A stretch of DNA of 64,000 nucleotides, from NCBI RefSeq assembly GCF_002086675.1, contig NZ_MVIF01000012.1, positions 25,175-89,174 on the forward strand, written 5' to 3'. Of the stretch, positions 19,436-26,677 are shown piece by piece; the stretch's first letter is position 1, and every line of letters begins with the position of its first letter. The notes under the pieces are model-generated. The model saw only the letters and a list, made by a program, of their open reading frames with translations. It had not been told where the DNA came from and ran no database searches. A program made the translations under genes and the position numbers. The DNA is from Mycobacterium persicum (GTDB lineage: Bacteria > Actinomycetota > Actinomycetes > Mycobacteriales > Mycobacteriaceae).

Positions 19436-20427
19436 TCCTGGACTTGATGCGCCAGGTGAGCGGGCTTGCGCAGGGCGCCACCGTCGAAGTTGCCGTCAGC
19501 AGTCACCGCGACCGAGAACTCGCCGAAAAGTGGTGCGCCCGAACCGGAAACACTCTAGTGCGGGCCGACCTGGACGAGGTTGGAGTCGGTACCGTGGTGG
19601 TGCGGCGCGGTCATCCACCGGATCCCGCCGAGGTGCTGGGCGTCGACCGGCTGCCCGGGGTCCGGCTGTGGCTCTATACCAACTTTCATTGCAATCTGTC
19701 CTGTGACTACTGCTGTGTCTCGTCGTCGCCGCAGGCCCCGCACCGCGAACTCGGGGCCGAGCGAATCGGCCGCATTGTCGGTGAAGCCGCGCGCTGGGGG
19801 GTGCGGGAATTGTTCCTCACCGGCGGTGAGCCGTTCCTGCTGCCCGACATCGACACGATCATCTCGGCCTGTGCCCAGACGCTGCCCACCACCGTCCTCA
19901 CCAACGGGATGGTGTTCAAGGGCCGGGCGCGCCGGGCGCTGGAATCCCTGCCCCGGGATGGGCTCGCCCTGCAGATCAGCCTGGACTCGGCGACGCCGGA
20001 CCTGCACGACTCGCACCGGGGTCGCGGGTCGTGGGAAAAGGCGGTCGCCGGAATCCGTTTCGCGTTATCGCTGGGTTTCCGGGTACGCGTGGCCGCGACG
20101 GTCGCCGCCCCCGCTCCCGGCGAACTGGCGGCATTTCACGAGTTCCTCAATGCGCTCGGTATCGCCGGCGAGGATCAGCTGGTGCGGCCGATCGCCTTGG
20201 AAGGTGTTGCGTCCGAGGGGTTGTCGCTGCGCCGCGAATCGCTGGTTCCGGAGGTGACCGTCACCGCCGACGGCGTGTACTGGCATCCGGTCGCCGCCAC
20301 CGACGAGCGGGCCCTGGTGTCGCGGACCATCGAACCGCTGACCCCGGCACTGGACGCGGTAAGCCGGCTGTTCGCCGAGCAGTGGGCGCAGGCCGCCGAG
20401 GCGGCCGCGTTGTTCCCGTGCGCGTAG
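19429..20427 (+). CDS. Radical SAM enzyme with TusA-like N-terminal domain
   Basis: A 332-aa protein. Residues ~1-60 (LDLMRQVSGLAQGATVEVAV then a KWCARTGNTLV helix) resemble the C-terminal part of a TusA sulfur-carrier fold without its catalytic CPxP cysteine; this is a pattern-level inference. From ~80 onward it is a radical SAM barrel: the cluster motif C88-x3-C92-x2-C95 (FHCNLSCDYCC), TGGEP at 131-135, and LQISLDSATPDLHD. There is no SPASM-type cysteine array after the barrel, but one cysteine (C331) sits next to the C-terminus. The start overlaps the PhnD-like stop, so the two are translationally coupled. The substrate is unknown. Confidence 0.78.
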   Translation: MVILDLMRQVSGLAQGATVEVAVSSHRDRELAEKWCARTGNTLVRADLDEVGVGTVVVRRGHPPDPAEVLGVDRLPGVRLWLYTNFHCNLSCDYCCVSSSPQAPHRELGAERIGRIVGEAARWGVRELFLTGGEPFLLPDIDTIISACAQTLPTTVLTNGMVFKGRARRALESLPRDGLALQISLDSATPDLHDSHRGRGSWEKAVAGIRFALSLGFRVRVAATVAAPAPGELAAFHEFLNALGIAGEDQLVRPIALEGVASEGLSLRRESLVPEVTVTADGVYWHPVAATDERALVSRTIEPLTPALDAVSRLFAEQWAQAAEAAALFPCA

Positions 20428-20454
20428 CGCGGGACGCTACGTAGCGAATCAGTC

Positions 20455-20780
20455 GTCGCCCCATCGCCTTTCCACCGACCGGCCACCGCCGTCAAGGTCG
20501 CATTCACCGGCGCCGCCACCCCGACGCGGGCGCCGTACCGTGGAACCGCACCGTTGCTGACGTCGATCTCGCTGATCCGGCGCGCTTGATGGTCCAGCAG
20601 TGCCGACGGCTTCGCGTCGGGCATCACGGCGTCGAAGGCCCGATACCCGATGCCCGATACCCGATGCCCACGCCACCTCCCACGCCTTGGTCACGGCCGC
20701 GCGGCTGGCCGGGCCCACCGGCCCACATCCGCTGAATGGGGTTGGTGATATGGCGGTTGAGCGAGCCGTTGCCGACATTG
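20455..20780 (-). pseudogene. Relic of a 2-dehydropantoate 2-reductase (PanE/ApbA) gene
   Basis: On the minus strand, two frames together encode the C-terminal part of a ketopantoate-reductase-type protein: AAVTKAWEVAWA in one frame, continuing as FDAVMPDAKPSALLDHQARR and SEIDVSNGAVPRYGARVGV in another. The KPS...D...(S/T)EID..NGAV pattern is characteristic of the family. The frame change falls exactly on a 28-bp run of four heptamers; deleting it restores a continuous reading (AWEVAWAFDAVMPDAK). The N-terminal NADP-binding half is not recognisable. No active gene remains. Confidence 0.7.
20639..20666. repeat. Four tandem heptamers CCCGAT(A/G)
   Basis: Four contiguous 7-bp units (CCCGATA, CCCGATG, CCCGATA, CCCGATG) lie inside the panE relic. 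Twenty-eight bases is not a multiple of three, so the run shifts the frame. It looks like a small tandem expansion. Confidence 0.85.
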
Positions 20781-20885
20781 CATGCCACTGTCCAACTCAT
20801 TTCCGGGGCTACATCTGAAGTCGGGCAATCGGCGGCGCCGGATCCGGAAACCGTGCACTATCGAAGCCGACAGGGAGGTGGGCCA

Positions 20886-21179
20886 ATGATTCGCGCCGTG
20901 TGGAACGGGACCGTGCTCGCAGAAGTGCCGCAGACCGTCACAGTGGAGGGCAATCACTACTTCCCGCCGGATTCAATTCATCGCGAGTATCTGATCGACA
21001 GCTCCACCACGTCGGTATGCCCGTGGAAGGGGGTGGCCAACTACTACACCGTCGTGGTGGATGGCCAGACCAATCCCGATGCCGCCTGGTATTACCCGGA
21101 CCCCAGCCCGGCTGCCAGCGACATCAAGAACCACGTGGCGTTCTGGCGGGGCGTGACCATCGAGGGCCAGCCGAGCTAA
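20886..21179 (+). CDS. DUF427 domain protein
   Basis: A 97-aa single-domain protein of the DUF427 family, recognised by MIRAVWNGTVLAEVP at the N-terminus, YFPPDSI and the CPWKGVANYY block with a conserved cysteine, then AAWYYPDPSPAA. Its molecular function is not established. CAGGGAGGT lies upstream of the ATG. Its 3' end overlaps the convergent glutaredoxin gene by 4 bp. Confidence 0.88.
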   Translation: MIRAVWNGTVLAEVPQTVTVEGNHYFPPDSIHREYLIDSSTTSVCPWKGVANYYTVVVDGQTNPDAAWYYPDPSPAASDIKNHVAFWRGVTIEGQPS

Positions 21180-21487
21180 CGGTTTGAACCCCGGAAGATG
21201 GTCCGCCAACGCGAGGACGCGACCGCCTGGTCGAGAAGCTCCGGAGCCCGGCTGCGGACCGCGTCGATGACCTGGCCGGCCGTCGGGTTGACCATGGCGA
21301 TATCGCCCACGACGACGGTGGGCACGGTCTCGTTGCCGTCGGCGATCGAGCGGACCGCCGCTGCCGCGTCCGGATCAGTCCAGATGTTCACCTCCCGGGT
21401 GGGCAGCCGGCGCCGCCGTAGCGCCCTACGCAGCCGCCAACAGAACGGGCAGCCCGGACGCCAGTAGACCACCACTTCGCCGGCCAT
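21176..21487 (-). CDS. Glutaredoxin-like protein (mycoredoxin-type)
   Basis: A 103-aa thioredoxin-fold protein with an N-terminal CPFC active site (C13, C16, in RPGCPFCWRLRRAL) and the cis-proline loop VPTVVVGD. Actinobacterial proteins like this reduce mycothiol-mixed disulfides or act as electron donors. A C-terminal extension of about 20 residues follows the domain. It starts 4 bp after the stop of the CPxC redox gene, so the two form an operon of thiol-disulfide proteins. The partner is unknown. Confidence 0.87.
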   Translation of the reverse strand: MAGEVVVYWRPGCPFCWRLRRALRRRRLPTREVNIWTDPDAAAAVRSIADGNETVPTVVVGDIAMVNPTAGQVIDAVRSRAPELLDQAVASSRWRTIFRGSNR

Positions 21488-21491
21488 GCCG

Positions 21492-22061
21492 TTACCCCAG
21501 CGACCGATCGATACTCAGCAGCTCGTCGACCGACCACTGGTCATCGGCGTGACGCCCGTAATGCACCGCGACGAGGCGGCCATCGGGATCGATGAGAAAG
21601 TCCGCGGGCAGCCCCAAATGCGTTGTGCCATCAGTAGATCCAACGCCGGCGTAGGCCGGATCGCGGCGGTGCCGCAGCGCGGCCCAGTAGCCGCGGACGG
21701 CTGCTGACCAGGCGCGCCAACTGGCCAGGGAGCGCCAGCTCCGCTCCACCCCGAACCGGCAGTAGTGCACCTTGTCGGGGTCGGCGACCACGGCGAATGG
21801 CAGCACGCTCTGATATCCGCGCAGCGCGTCGGCCGGCGAATGAAAGAACACCACTTCGGTGATACCGGCGTTGGTGAGCTGCTGGTGGCGGTCGGCGAAG
21901 CTGTGCAGATGCAGACTGCAGATCGGGCATCCGGCAAACCGGCGAAACTGCAGATGGGTACGCCCCCCGGGCGCCGGCACCGCCACGGGCTGACCGGTGA
22001 TGGTTTCCAGCTGTTGTGCGGGAATCGTCGCGCCCATCGACAGTCTGCCGGGGTTTCTCAT
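21492..22061 (-). CDS. Peroxiredoxin-like/AhpC-TSA thiol protein with CPIC motif
   Basis: A 189-aa thioredoxin-fold protein of the redoxin (AhpC/TSA) group. The motif RFAGCPICSLHLHSF (C45, C48) replaces the classical TxxC peroxidatic site, and ADPDKVHYCRFGVERSW plus a late DFLIDPDGRLVAVHYGRH strand-turn complete the fold. It could be a peroxidase or a reductase; the CxxC form favours the latter. Starts at GTG 22085, ATG 22061 and ATG 22037 are all possible; 22061 was chosen for the GTGAGAA upstream. The glutaredoxin gene follows after 4 bp. Confidence 0.78.
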   Translation of the reverse strand: MRNPGRLSMGATIPAQQLETITGQPVAVPAPGGRTHLQFRRFAGCPICSLHLHSFADRHQQLTNAGITEVVFFHSPADALRGYQSVLPFAVVADPDKVHYCRFGVERSWRSLASWRAWSAAVRGYWAALRHRRDPAYAGVGSTDGTTHLGLPADFLIDPDGRLVAVHYGRHADDQWSVDELLSIDRSLG

Positions 22062-22120
22062 CGGGTTCTCACTGGGGTAGTACACCTTGTTCGCTCTGCC
22101 ATGCCAACTTCACGCCGGCG

Positions 22121-22612
22121 TCAGCGAGCCGCGCTGTGCGCTGCCGGCAGAAAACGGGCGGCGTGGTCGGCGTACTCGGCGGTGACATAGACGTGGTAGC
22201 GGCGCGCCAGCAGGGTGTGCTCGCTGGTGAAGTCCCGCTTTCCACCCGTCGACGCGTGTGCGGCGAAGCCGAAGATAGCGCCCCAGAGTGCGCCGAAGGC
22301 AATCGGCAACAGGAGCACCCATACCCAAAGCCATAACGGGCTGACGGCAAAGAGCAAGAACAGCAGGCCGATCAGTGCGCCGATCCAGGCGCCGCTGGCC
22401 GCACCCGCGAGCGCGGCCTTGCCCTTGGTCAGGCGGCCGGTGACTTGTTCCACGGTGCGCAGGCCGTCGCCGACGATGCGAACGTGCTCGACGGGGAATC
22501 CGCCGTCGGACATGCGATCGACCAGCTCCTGAGCCGCGTCGTAACTGTCAAACGATGCGACCAGCCGTTGTCCGGTGCTCGTTGTCGTGCGTTCCCCGGC
22601 GGGGTCGGTCAT
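22121..22612 (-). CDS. General-stress-type membrane protein (GS17M-like N-terminal domain)
   Basis: A 163-aa protein. Residues ~12-60 form an alpha/beta domain of the general stress protein 17M type (LVASFDSYDAAQELVDRM, HVRIVGDGLRTVEQV). Two glycine-rich transmembrane helices follow at ~70-115 (GAASGAWIGALIGLLFLLFA and a second helix), then a cytosolic tail. The ATG at 22612 was chosen over 22621 because GAGAGGG sits at proper spacing only for the former. Function unknown; a stress role is inferred from the family name only. Confidence 0.82.
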   Translation of the reverse strand: MTDPAGERTTTSTGQRLVASFDSYDAAQELVDRMSDGGFPVEHVRIVGDGLRTVEQVTGRLTKGKAALAGAASGAWIGALIGLLFLLFAVSPLWLWVWVLLLPIAFGALWGAIFGFAAHASTGGKRDFTSEHTLLARRYHVYVTAEYADHAARFLPAAHSAAR

Positions 22613-22796
22613 GAGTCTCATCCCTCTCGATATCAGTTTCGTTGCCTCGATTGTCTGTCGTCACAGGGATACCCCGTGCCGGGTGGCCGTATGCACGCTG
22701 CCCCCAACCCAGCTCAAAGCGCTTGGCTGCCAGGGCTTTTCATCTTCGGGCTACTGCTGGCTGGGACACGCCTCGATGGGCACCCGCATGGTCAGG

Positions 22797-23270
22797 TCAC
22801 CGTAGTTGTCGAATACGGTCGAATACCAGGGTCACCTCCACCGACGTACCCGGTCTGGCGGATTCCCGCAGACCGTCCACGCTGACGGCGAATGGTTGGC
22901 CGGAAGCGCCTACCTGTTCGATCGATTGGCCGGCAGCGATCGATGACTGCGGGGGAATTTCTAGCGGCGCGGCCGGAGAGATATGGACGGCCTCGGCCGC
23001 GTCGGTGGCGATCGCGAGCAGGCGTTCCGATTCGGTGCTGCGATTGTTGGTGGCCGTGAAAGCGAGCGCCGCGGCATCCCCCACCTGAATCGCACCCGAC
23101 CCCGGTTGAAAGCGGGGCACGATGTGGGCGTTCTGCACTGTCGTGTCCTTGGTGTGGGAGTTCGAGCCGCGGTTCGACGAGTCGATGACCGGGTTATCAC
23201 TGCCACAGCCGCCGGCCAGCACCAGGCCCACGGATGCCGCGCCCAGTCTGGTCGGGTTGCATACGCCCAT
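22797..23270 (-). CDS. Lipoprotein with copper-chaperone (PCuAC)-like fold, LpqE-like
   Basis: A 157-aa exported lipoprotein. The signal peptide ends in the lipobox LAGGC (C22). The remainder resembles PCuAC/LpqE-type proteins: an Ig-like beta fold with [20 protein letters not shown] and [10 protein letters not shown]. The methionine/histidine copper ligands of true PCuAC proteins are largely missing, so copper binding is doubtful. The ATG at 23270 was chosen because it gives a compact signal peptide and GGGGAAAG lies upstream; ATG 23297 is an alternative. It is divergent from hemL. Confidence 0.75.
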   Translation of the reverse strand: MGVCNPTRLGAASVGLVLAGGCGSDNPVIDSSNRGSNSHTKDTTVQNAHIVPRFQPGSGAIQVGDAAALAFTATNNRSTESERLLAIATDAAEAVHISPAAPLEIPPQSSIAAGQSIEQVGASGQPFAVSVDGLRESARPGTSVEVTLVFDRIRQLR

Positions 23271-23371
23271 GGGGGATGCTTTCCCCGCCGTCGGCATGCT
23301 TACACCCGCGACGGGTAGAACTCTTACACCCTGTAGTTGAGCGGGCCGCAGCGGCTGGGACACTAGTCGTC

Positions 23372-24703
23372 ATGGGCAGCACGGACCAGGCGACCGCGCG
23401 GACGCACGTCTCCGCGCGGCTGTTCGCCGACGCCTGCACGGTCATCCCCGGCGGGGTGAACTCCCCGGTGCGCGCGTTCACGGCCGTCGGCGGCACCCCG
23501 CGGTTCATCACCGAAGCGCACGGCTGCCGGCTCACCGACGCCGACGGCAACCGCTACGTCGACCTGGTCTGCTCGTGGGGCCCGATGATCCTCGGTCATG
23601 CCCACCCGGCCGTCGTCGACGCCGTCGCCCGGGCCGCCGCGAACGGCTTGTCGTTCGGGGCGCCCACGCCGGCCGAGACCGAGCTGGCCACCGAGATCAT
23701 CGAGCGGGTGGCGCCCGTCGAGCGGATCCGGCTGGTCAATTCCGGCACCGAGGCCACCATGAGCGCGGTCCGGCTGGCGCGCGGGTACACCGGCCGGGCC
23801 AAGATCATCAAGTTCGCCGGCTGCTACCACGGCCACGTGGACGCACTGCTGGCCGACGCGGGCTCGGGCGTGGCCACCCTCGGCCTGCCGTCCTCGCCGG
23901 GGGTCACCGGCGCCGCCGCGGCCGACACCATCGTGTTGGCCTACAACGACGTCGACGCCGTCCGGGAGACCTTTGCGCGTTACGGCGAGCAGATCGCTGC
24001 GGTGATCACCGAGGCCAGCCCGGGCAATATGGGCGTCGTCCCGCCCAGGCCCGGCTACAACGCCGCGCTGCGCTCGATCACCGCCGAACACGGCGCGCTG
24101 CTGATCGTCGACGAGGTGATGACGGGGTTTCGGGTCAGCCGAAGCGGCTGGTACGGCCTGGATCCGGTGGCCGCCGACCTGTTCACCTTCGGCAAGGTGA
24201 TGAGCGGCGGGCTGCCCGCCGCCGCGTTCGGCGGCCGGGCCGAGGTGATGCAGCGGCTGGCGCCGCTGGGGCCGGTGTATCAAGCCGGGACACTGTCGGG
24301 CAACCCGGTGGCGATGGCCGCCGGGCTGGCCACGCTGCGGGCGGCCGACGACGCGGTGTACGCCGCGCTGGACGCCAATGCCGACCGATTGGCAGCGCTG
24401 CTGACCGAGGCGCTGACGAATGCCGGGGTGCCGCACCGGATTCCGCGGGCCGGCAACATGCTCAGCGTGTTCTTCACCGACCGGCCGGTCACCGACTTCG
24501 CGTCGGCACGAGCCAGCCAGACGTGGCGTTATGCCCCGTTCTTCCACGCCCTGCTGGACGCGGGCGTCTACCCGCCGTGCAGTGCGTTCGAGGCGTGGTT
24601 CGTCTCGGCCGCCCTCGACGACGCCGCGTTCGGGCGGATCGCCGACGCGCTGCCTGTTGCGGCCCGCCGGGCCGCCCACGCCGCCCGAGAGGATAAAGCC
24701 TGA
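23372..24703 (+). CDS. hemL: Glutamate-1-semialdehyde 2,1-aminomutase
   Basis: A 443-aa PLP enzyme that converts glutamate-1-semialdehyde to 5-aminolevulinate, the precursor used by hemB in this window. Recognised by [28 protein letters not shown], the [10 protein letters not shown] aspartate that contacts PLP, and the Schiff-base lysine K275 in [17 protein letters not shown]. The ATG at 23372 gives the normal N-terminus. The stop overlaps the ATG of the next gene (TGATG), so hemL heads the operon running through cytochrome c maturation. Confidence 0.96.
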   Translation: MGSTDQATARTHVSARLFADACTVIPGGVNSPVRAFTAVGGTPRFITEAHGCRLTDADGNRYVDLVCSWGPMILGHAHPAVVDAVARAAANGLSFGAPTPAETELATEIIERVAPVERIRLVNSGTEATMSAVRLARGYTGRAKIIKFAGCYHGHVDALLADAGSGVATLGLPSSPGVTGAAAADTIVLAYNDVDAVRETFARYGEQIAAVITEASPGNMGVVPPRPGYNAALRSITAEHGALLIVDEVMTGFRVSRSGWYGLDPVAADLFTFGKVMSGGLPAAAFGGRAEVMQRLAPLGPVYQAGTLSGNPVAMAAGLATLRAADDAVYAALDANADRLAALLTEALTNAGVPHRIPRAGNMLSVFFTDRPVTDFASARASQTWRYAPFFHALLDAGVYPPCSAFEAWFVSAALDDAAFGRIADALPVAARRAAHAAREDKA

Positions 24704-25311
24704 TGGCCGAAGAAACCCGGGTGCACGTGGTGCGCCATGGCGAGGTGCACAACCCCAGCGGGGTGCTCTACGGCCGGTTGCCCGGCTATCACCTGTCGGA
24801 TGCCGGCCGAGCGCAGGCGGTCGCGGTCGCCGACTTCCTGGCCGGCCGCGACGTCGTCGCGGTGATCGCCTCGCCGCTACAACGCGCTCAGGAGACCGCC
24901 GCGCCTATCGCCGCCCGCCACGAGCTGGCGGTGGACACCGACCATGATCTGATCGAATCGGCGAACTTCTTCGAGGGCCGCCGCGTCGGCCTCGGTGACG
25001 GCGCATGGCGCGACCTGCGGGTGTGGTGGCAGCTGCGCAACCCGTTCACGCCCTCGTGGGGTGAGCCGTACACCCAGATCGCGCAACGGATGTCGACCGC
25101 GGTAGACAAGGCGCGGGCGCGCGCCGCCGGCCACGAGGTGGTGTGTGTCAGCCACCAGCTGCCGGTGTGGACGCTGCGGCTGCACGTGACCGGTAGGCGG
25201 CTGTGGCACGACCCGCGGCGCCGCGAGTGCTCGCTGGCGTCGGTGACCTCCCTGGTCTATGACGGCGACCGCCTGGTCGACGTGGTGTACTCCGAACCGG
25301 CAGGCTGCTGA
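24703..25311 (+). CDS. Phosphoglycerate-mutase-family phosphatase (Rv0525-like)
   Basis: A 202-aa histidine phosphatase superfamily protein. The catalytic RHG lies at residues 11-13 (HVVRHGEVHNPSG), the second arginine is in ASPLQRAQETA, and the late histidine is in VCVSHQLPVWTLR. The substrate is not predictable. It overlaps the hemL stop by 1 bp and is 2 bp from the thioredoxin-like gene, so it is co-expressed with heme and cytochrome c genes. Confidence 0.88.
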   Translation: MAEETRVHVVRHGEVHNPSGVLYGRLPGYHLSDAGRAQAVAVADFLAGRDVVAVIASPLQRAQETAAPIAARHELAVDTDHDLIESANFFEGRRVGLGDGAWRDLRVWWQLRNPFTPSWGEPYTQIAQRMSTAVDKARARAAGHEVVCVSHQLPVWTLRLHVTGRRLWHDPRRRECSLASVTSLVYDGDRLVDVVYSEPAGC

Positions 25312-25313
25312 GC

Positions 25314-25916
25314 ATGCGCCGGCTCGCTCTTGCTCTGGTGGTGACAGCCGTGCTGACCGGCTGTTCCGGGCGCGATGCCGTCGCTCAGGGCGGCACCTTC
25401 GAATTCGTCTCCCCGGGCGGCAAGACCGACATCTACTACGACCCGCCGGCCAGCCGCGGCCGCCCGGGACCGCTGTCCGGGCCGGACCTGCGCGACCCGG
25501 CGCGCACGCTGAACCTCGACGATTTCGCCGGGCAGGTCGTCGTCGTCAACGTCTGGGGCCAGTGGTGCGGGCCCTGCCGGGCCGAGGTGAGCCAACTGCA
25601 GCGGGTATACGACGCCACCCACGGCTCCGGGGTGTCCTTCCTGGGCATCGACGTGCGCGACAACAGTCGCGACGCCGCACTGGATTTCGTCGACGACCGC
25701 CACGTCACCTTCCCGTCCATCTACGACCCGGCGATGCGCACCCTGATCGCATTCGGCGGCAAATACCCCACCACCGTCATTCCGTCCACGCTGGTGCTCG
25801 ATCGCCAGCACCGGGTCGCGGCGGTGTTCCTGCGCGAGCTGCTGGCCGAGGATCTGCAGCCGGTGGTGCAGCGGGTAGCGGCCGAGGAACCGGCGAACCC
25901 GCCGGGCCGGCAATGA
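25314..25916 (+). CDS. TlpA/ResA-like thioredoxin lipoprotein (Rv0526-like)
   Basis: A 200-aa membrane-anchored thiol-disulfide reductase. The signal peptide ends in lipobox LTGC (C17). The thioredoxin domain carries WCGPC (C85, C88, in NVWGQWCGPCR), and the cis-proline loop is YPTTVIPSTLVLD. In System II cytochrome c maturation this protein keeps apocytochrome CXXCH cysteines reduced on the outer face of the membrane, receiving electrons from CcdA, which is the next gene. The stop overlaps the ccdA start (ATGA). Confidence 0.92.
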   Translation: MRRLALALVVTAVLTGCSGRDAVAQGGTFEFVSPGGKTDIYYDPPASRGRPGPLSGPDLRDPARTLNLDDFAGQVVVVNVWGQWCGPCRAEVSQLQRVYDATHGSGVSFLGIDVRDNSRDAALDFVDDRHVTFPSIYDPAMRTLIAFGGKYPTTVIPSTLVLDRQHRVAAVFLRELLAEDLQPVVQRVAAEEPANPPGRQ

Positions 25917-26677
25917 CCGGTTTCACCGAGATCGCCGCCGCCGGGCCGCTGCTGCTGGCGCTGGGCGTGTGCGTGCTGGCCGGGCTGGTGTCGTTCGCCT
26001 CGCCCTGTGTGGTGCCCCTGGTGCCCGGCTACCTTTCCTATCTGGCGGGCGTGGTGGGCGTCAACGAGGAGCCACGGCCGCAGCCCGCGGCCCGGTGGCG
26101 GGTCGCCGGGTCGGCGGCGCTGTTCGTCGCCGGGTTCACCACCGTGTTCGTCCTGGGCACGGTCGCGGTGCTGGGCATGACGACCACGCTGATCAGCAAC
26201 GAGGTGCTGCTGCAGCGGGTGGGCGGGGTGTTGACCGTGGTGATGGGGTTGGTGTTCGTGGGCCTGATCCCGGCATTGCAGCGTCAGGTCAAGTTCAGCC
26301 CGCGGCTGTTGACGACGGTGGCCGGGGCACCGCTGCTCGGCGCGGTGTTCGCGCTCGGGTGGACGCCGTGTCTGGGGCCGACGCTGACCGGGGTGATCAC
26401 GGTGGCTTCGGCCACCGACGGCGCCAGCGTGGCGCGCGGGATCGTCCTGGTGATCGCCTACTGCCTGGGGTTGGGCATCCCGTTCGTGCTGCTGGCGTTC
26501 GGTTCGGCGGGGGCGGTCGCGGGCCTGGGCTGGCTGCGCCGGCATACCAGGGCCATCCAGGTCTTCGGCGGCGTGCTGCTGATCGCCGTCGGCCTGGCGC
26601 TGGTCACCGGCGTGTGGAACGACGTGGTCTCCTGGCTGCGCGACGCGGTGGTGTCCGATGTGAGGTTGCCGATTTGA
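25913..26677 (+). CDS. ccdA: CcdA-type transmembrane thiol-electron transporter
   Basis: A 254-aa protein of six helices that carries electrons from cytosolic thioredoxin across the membrane. The two redox cysteines are C32 in VSFASPCVVPLVPGYLSYL and C153 in LGWTPCLGPTLTG, on the first and fourth helices. It overlaps the preceding thioredoxin gene by 4 bp and the putative TTG start of resB by 4 bp. It is the second member of a four-gene System II cytochrome c maturation set. Confidence 0.94.
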   Translation: MTGFTEIAAAGPLLLALGVCVLAGLVSFASPCVVPLVPGYLSYLAGVVGVNEEPRPQPAARWRVAGSAALFVAGFTTVFVLGTVAVLGMTTTLISNEVLLQRVGGVLTVVMGLVFVGLIPALQRQVKFSPRLLTTVAGAPLLGAVFALGWTPCLGPTLTGVITVASATDGASVARGIVLVIAYCLGLGIPFVLLAFGSAGAVAGLGWLRRHTRAIQVFGGVLLIAVGLALVTGVWNDVVSWLRDAVVSDVRLPI

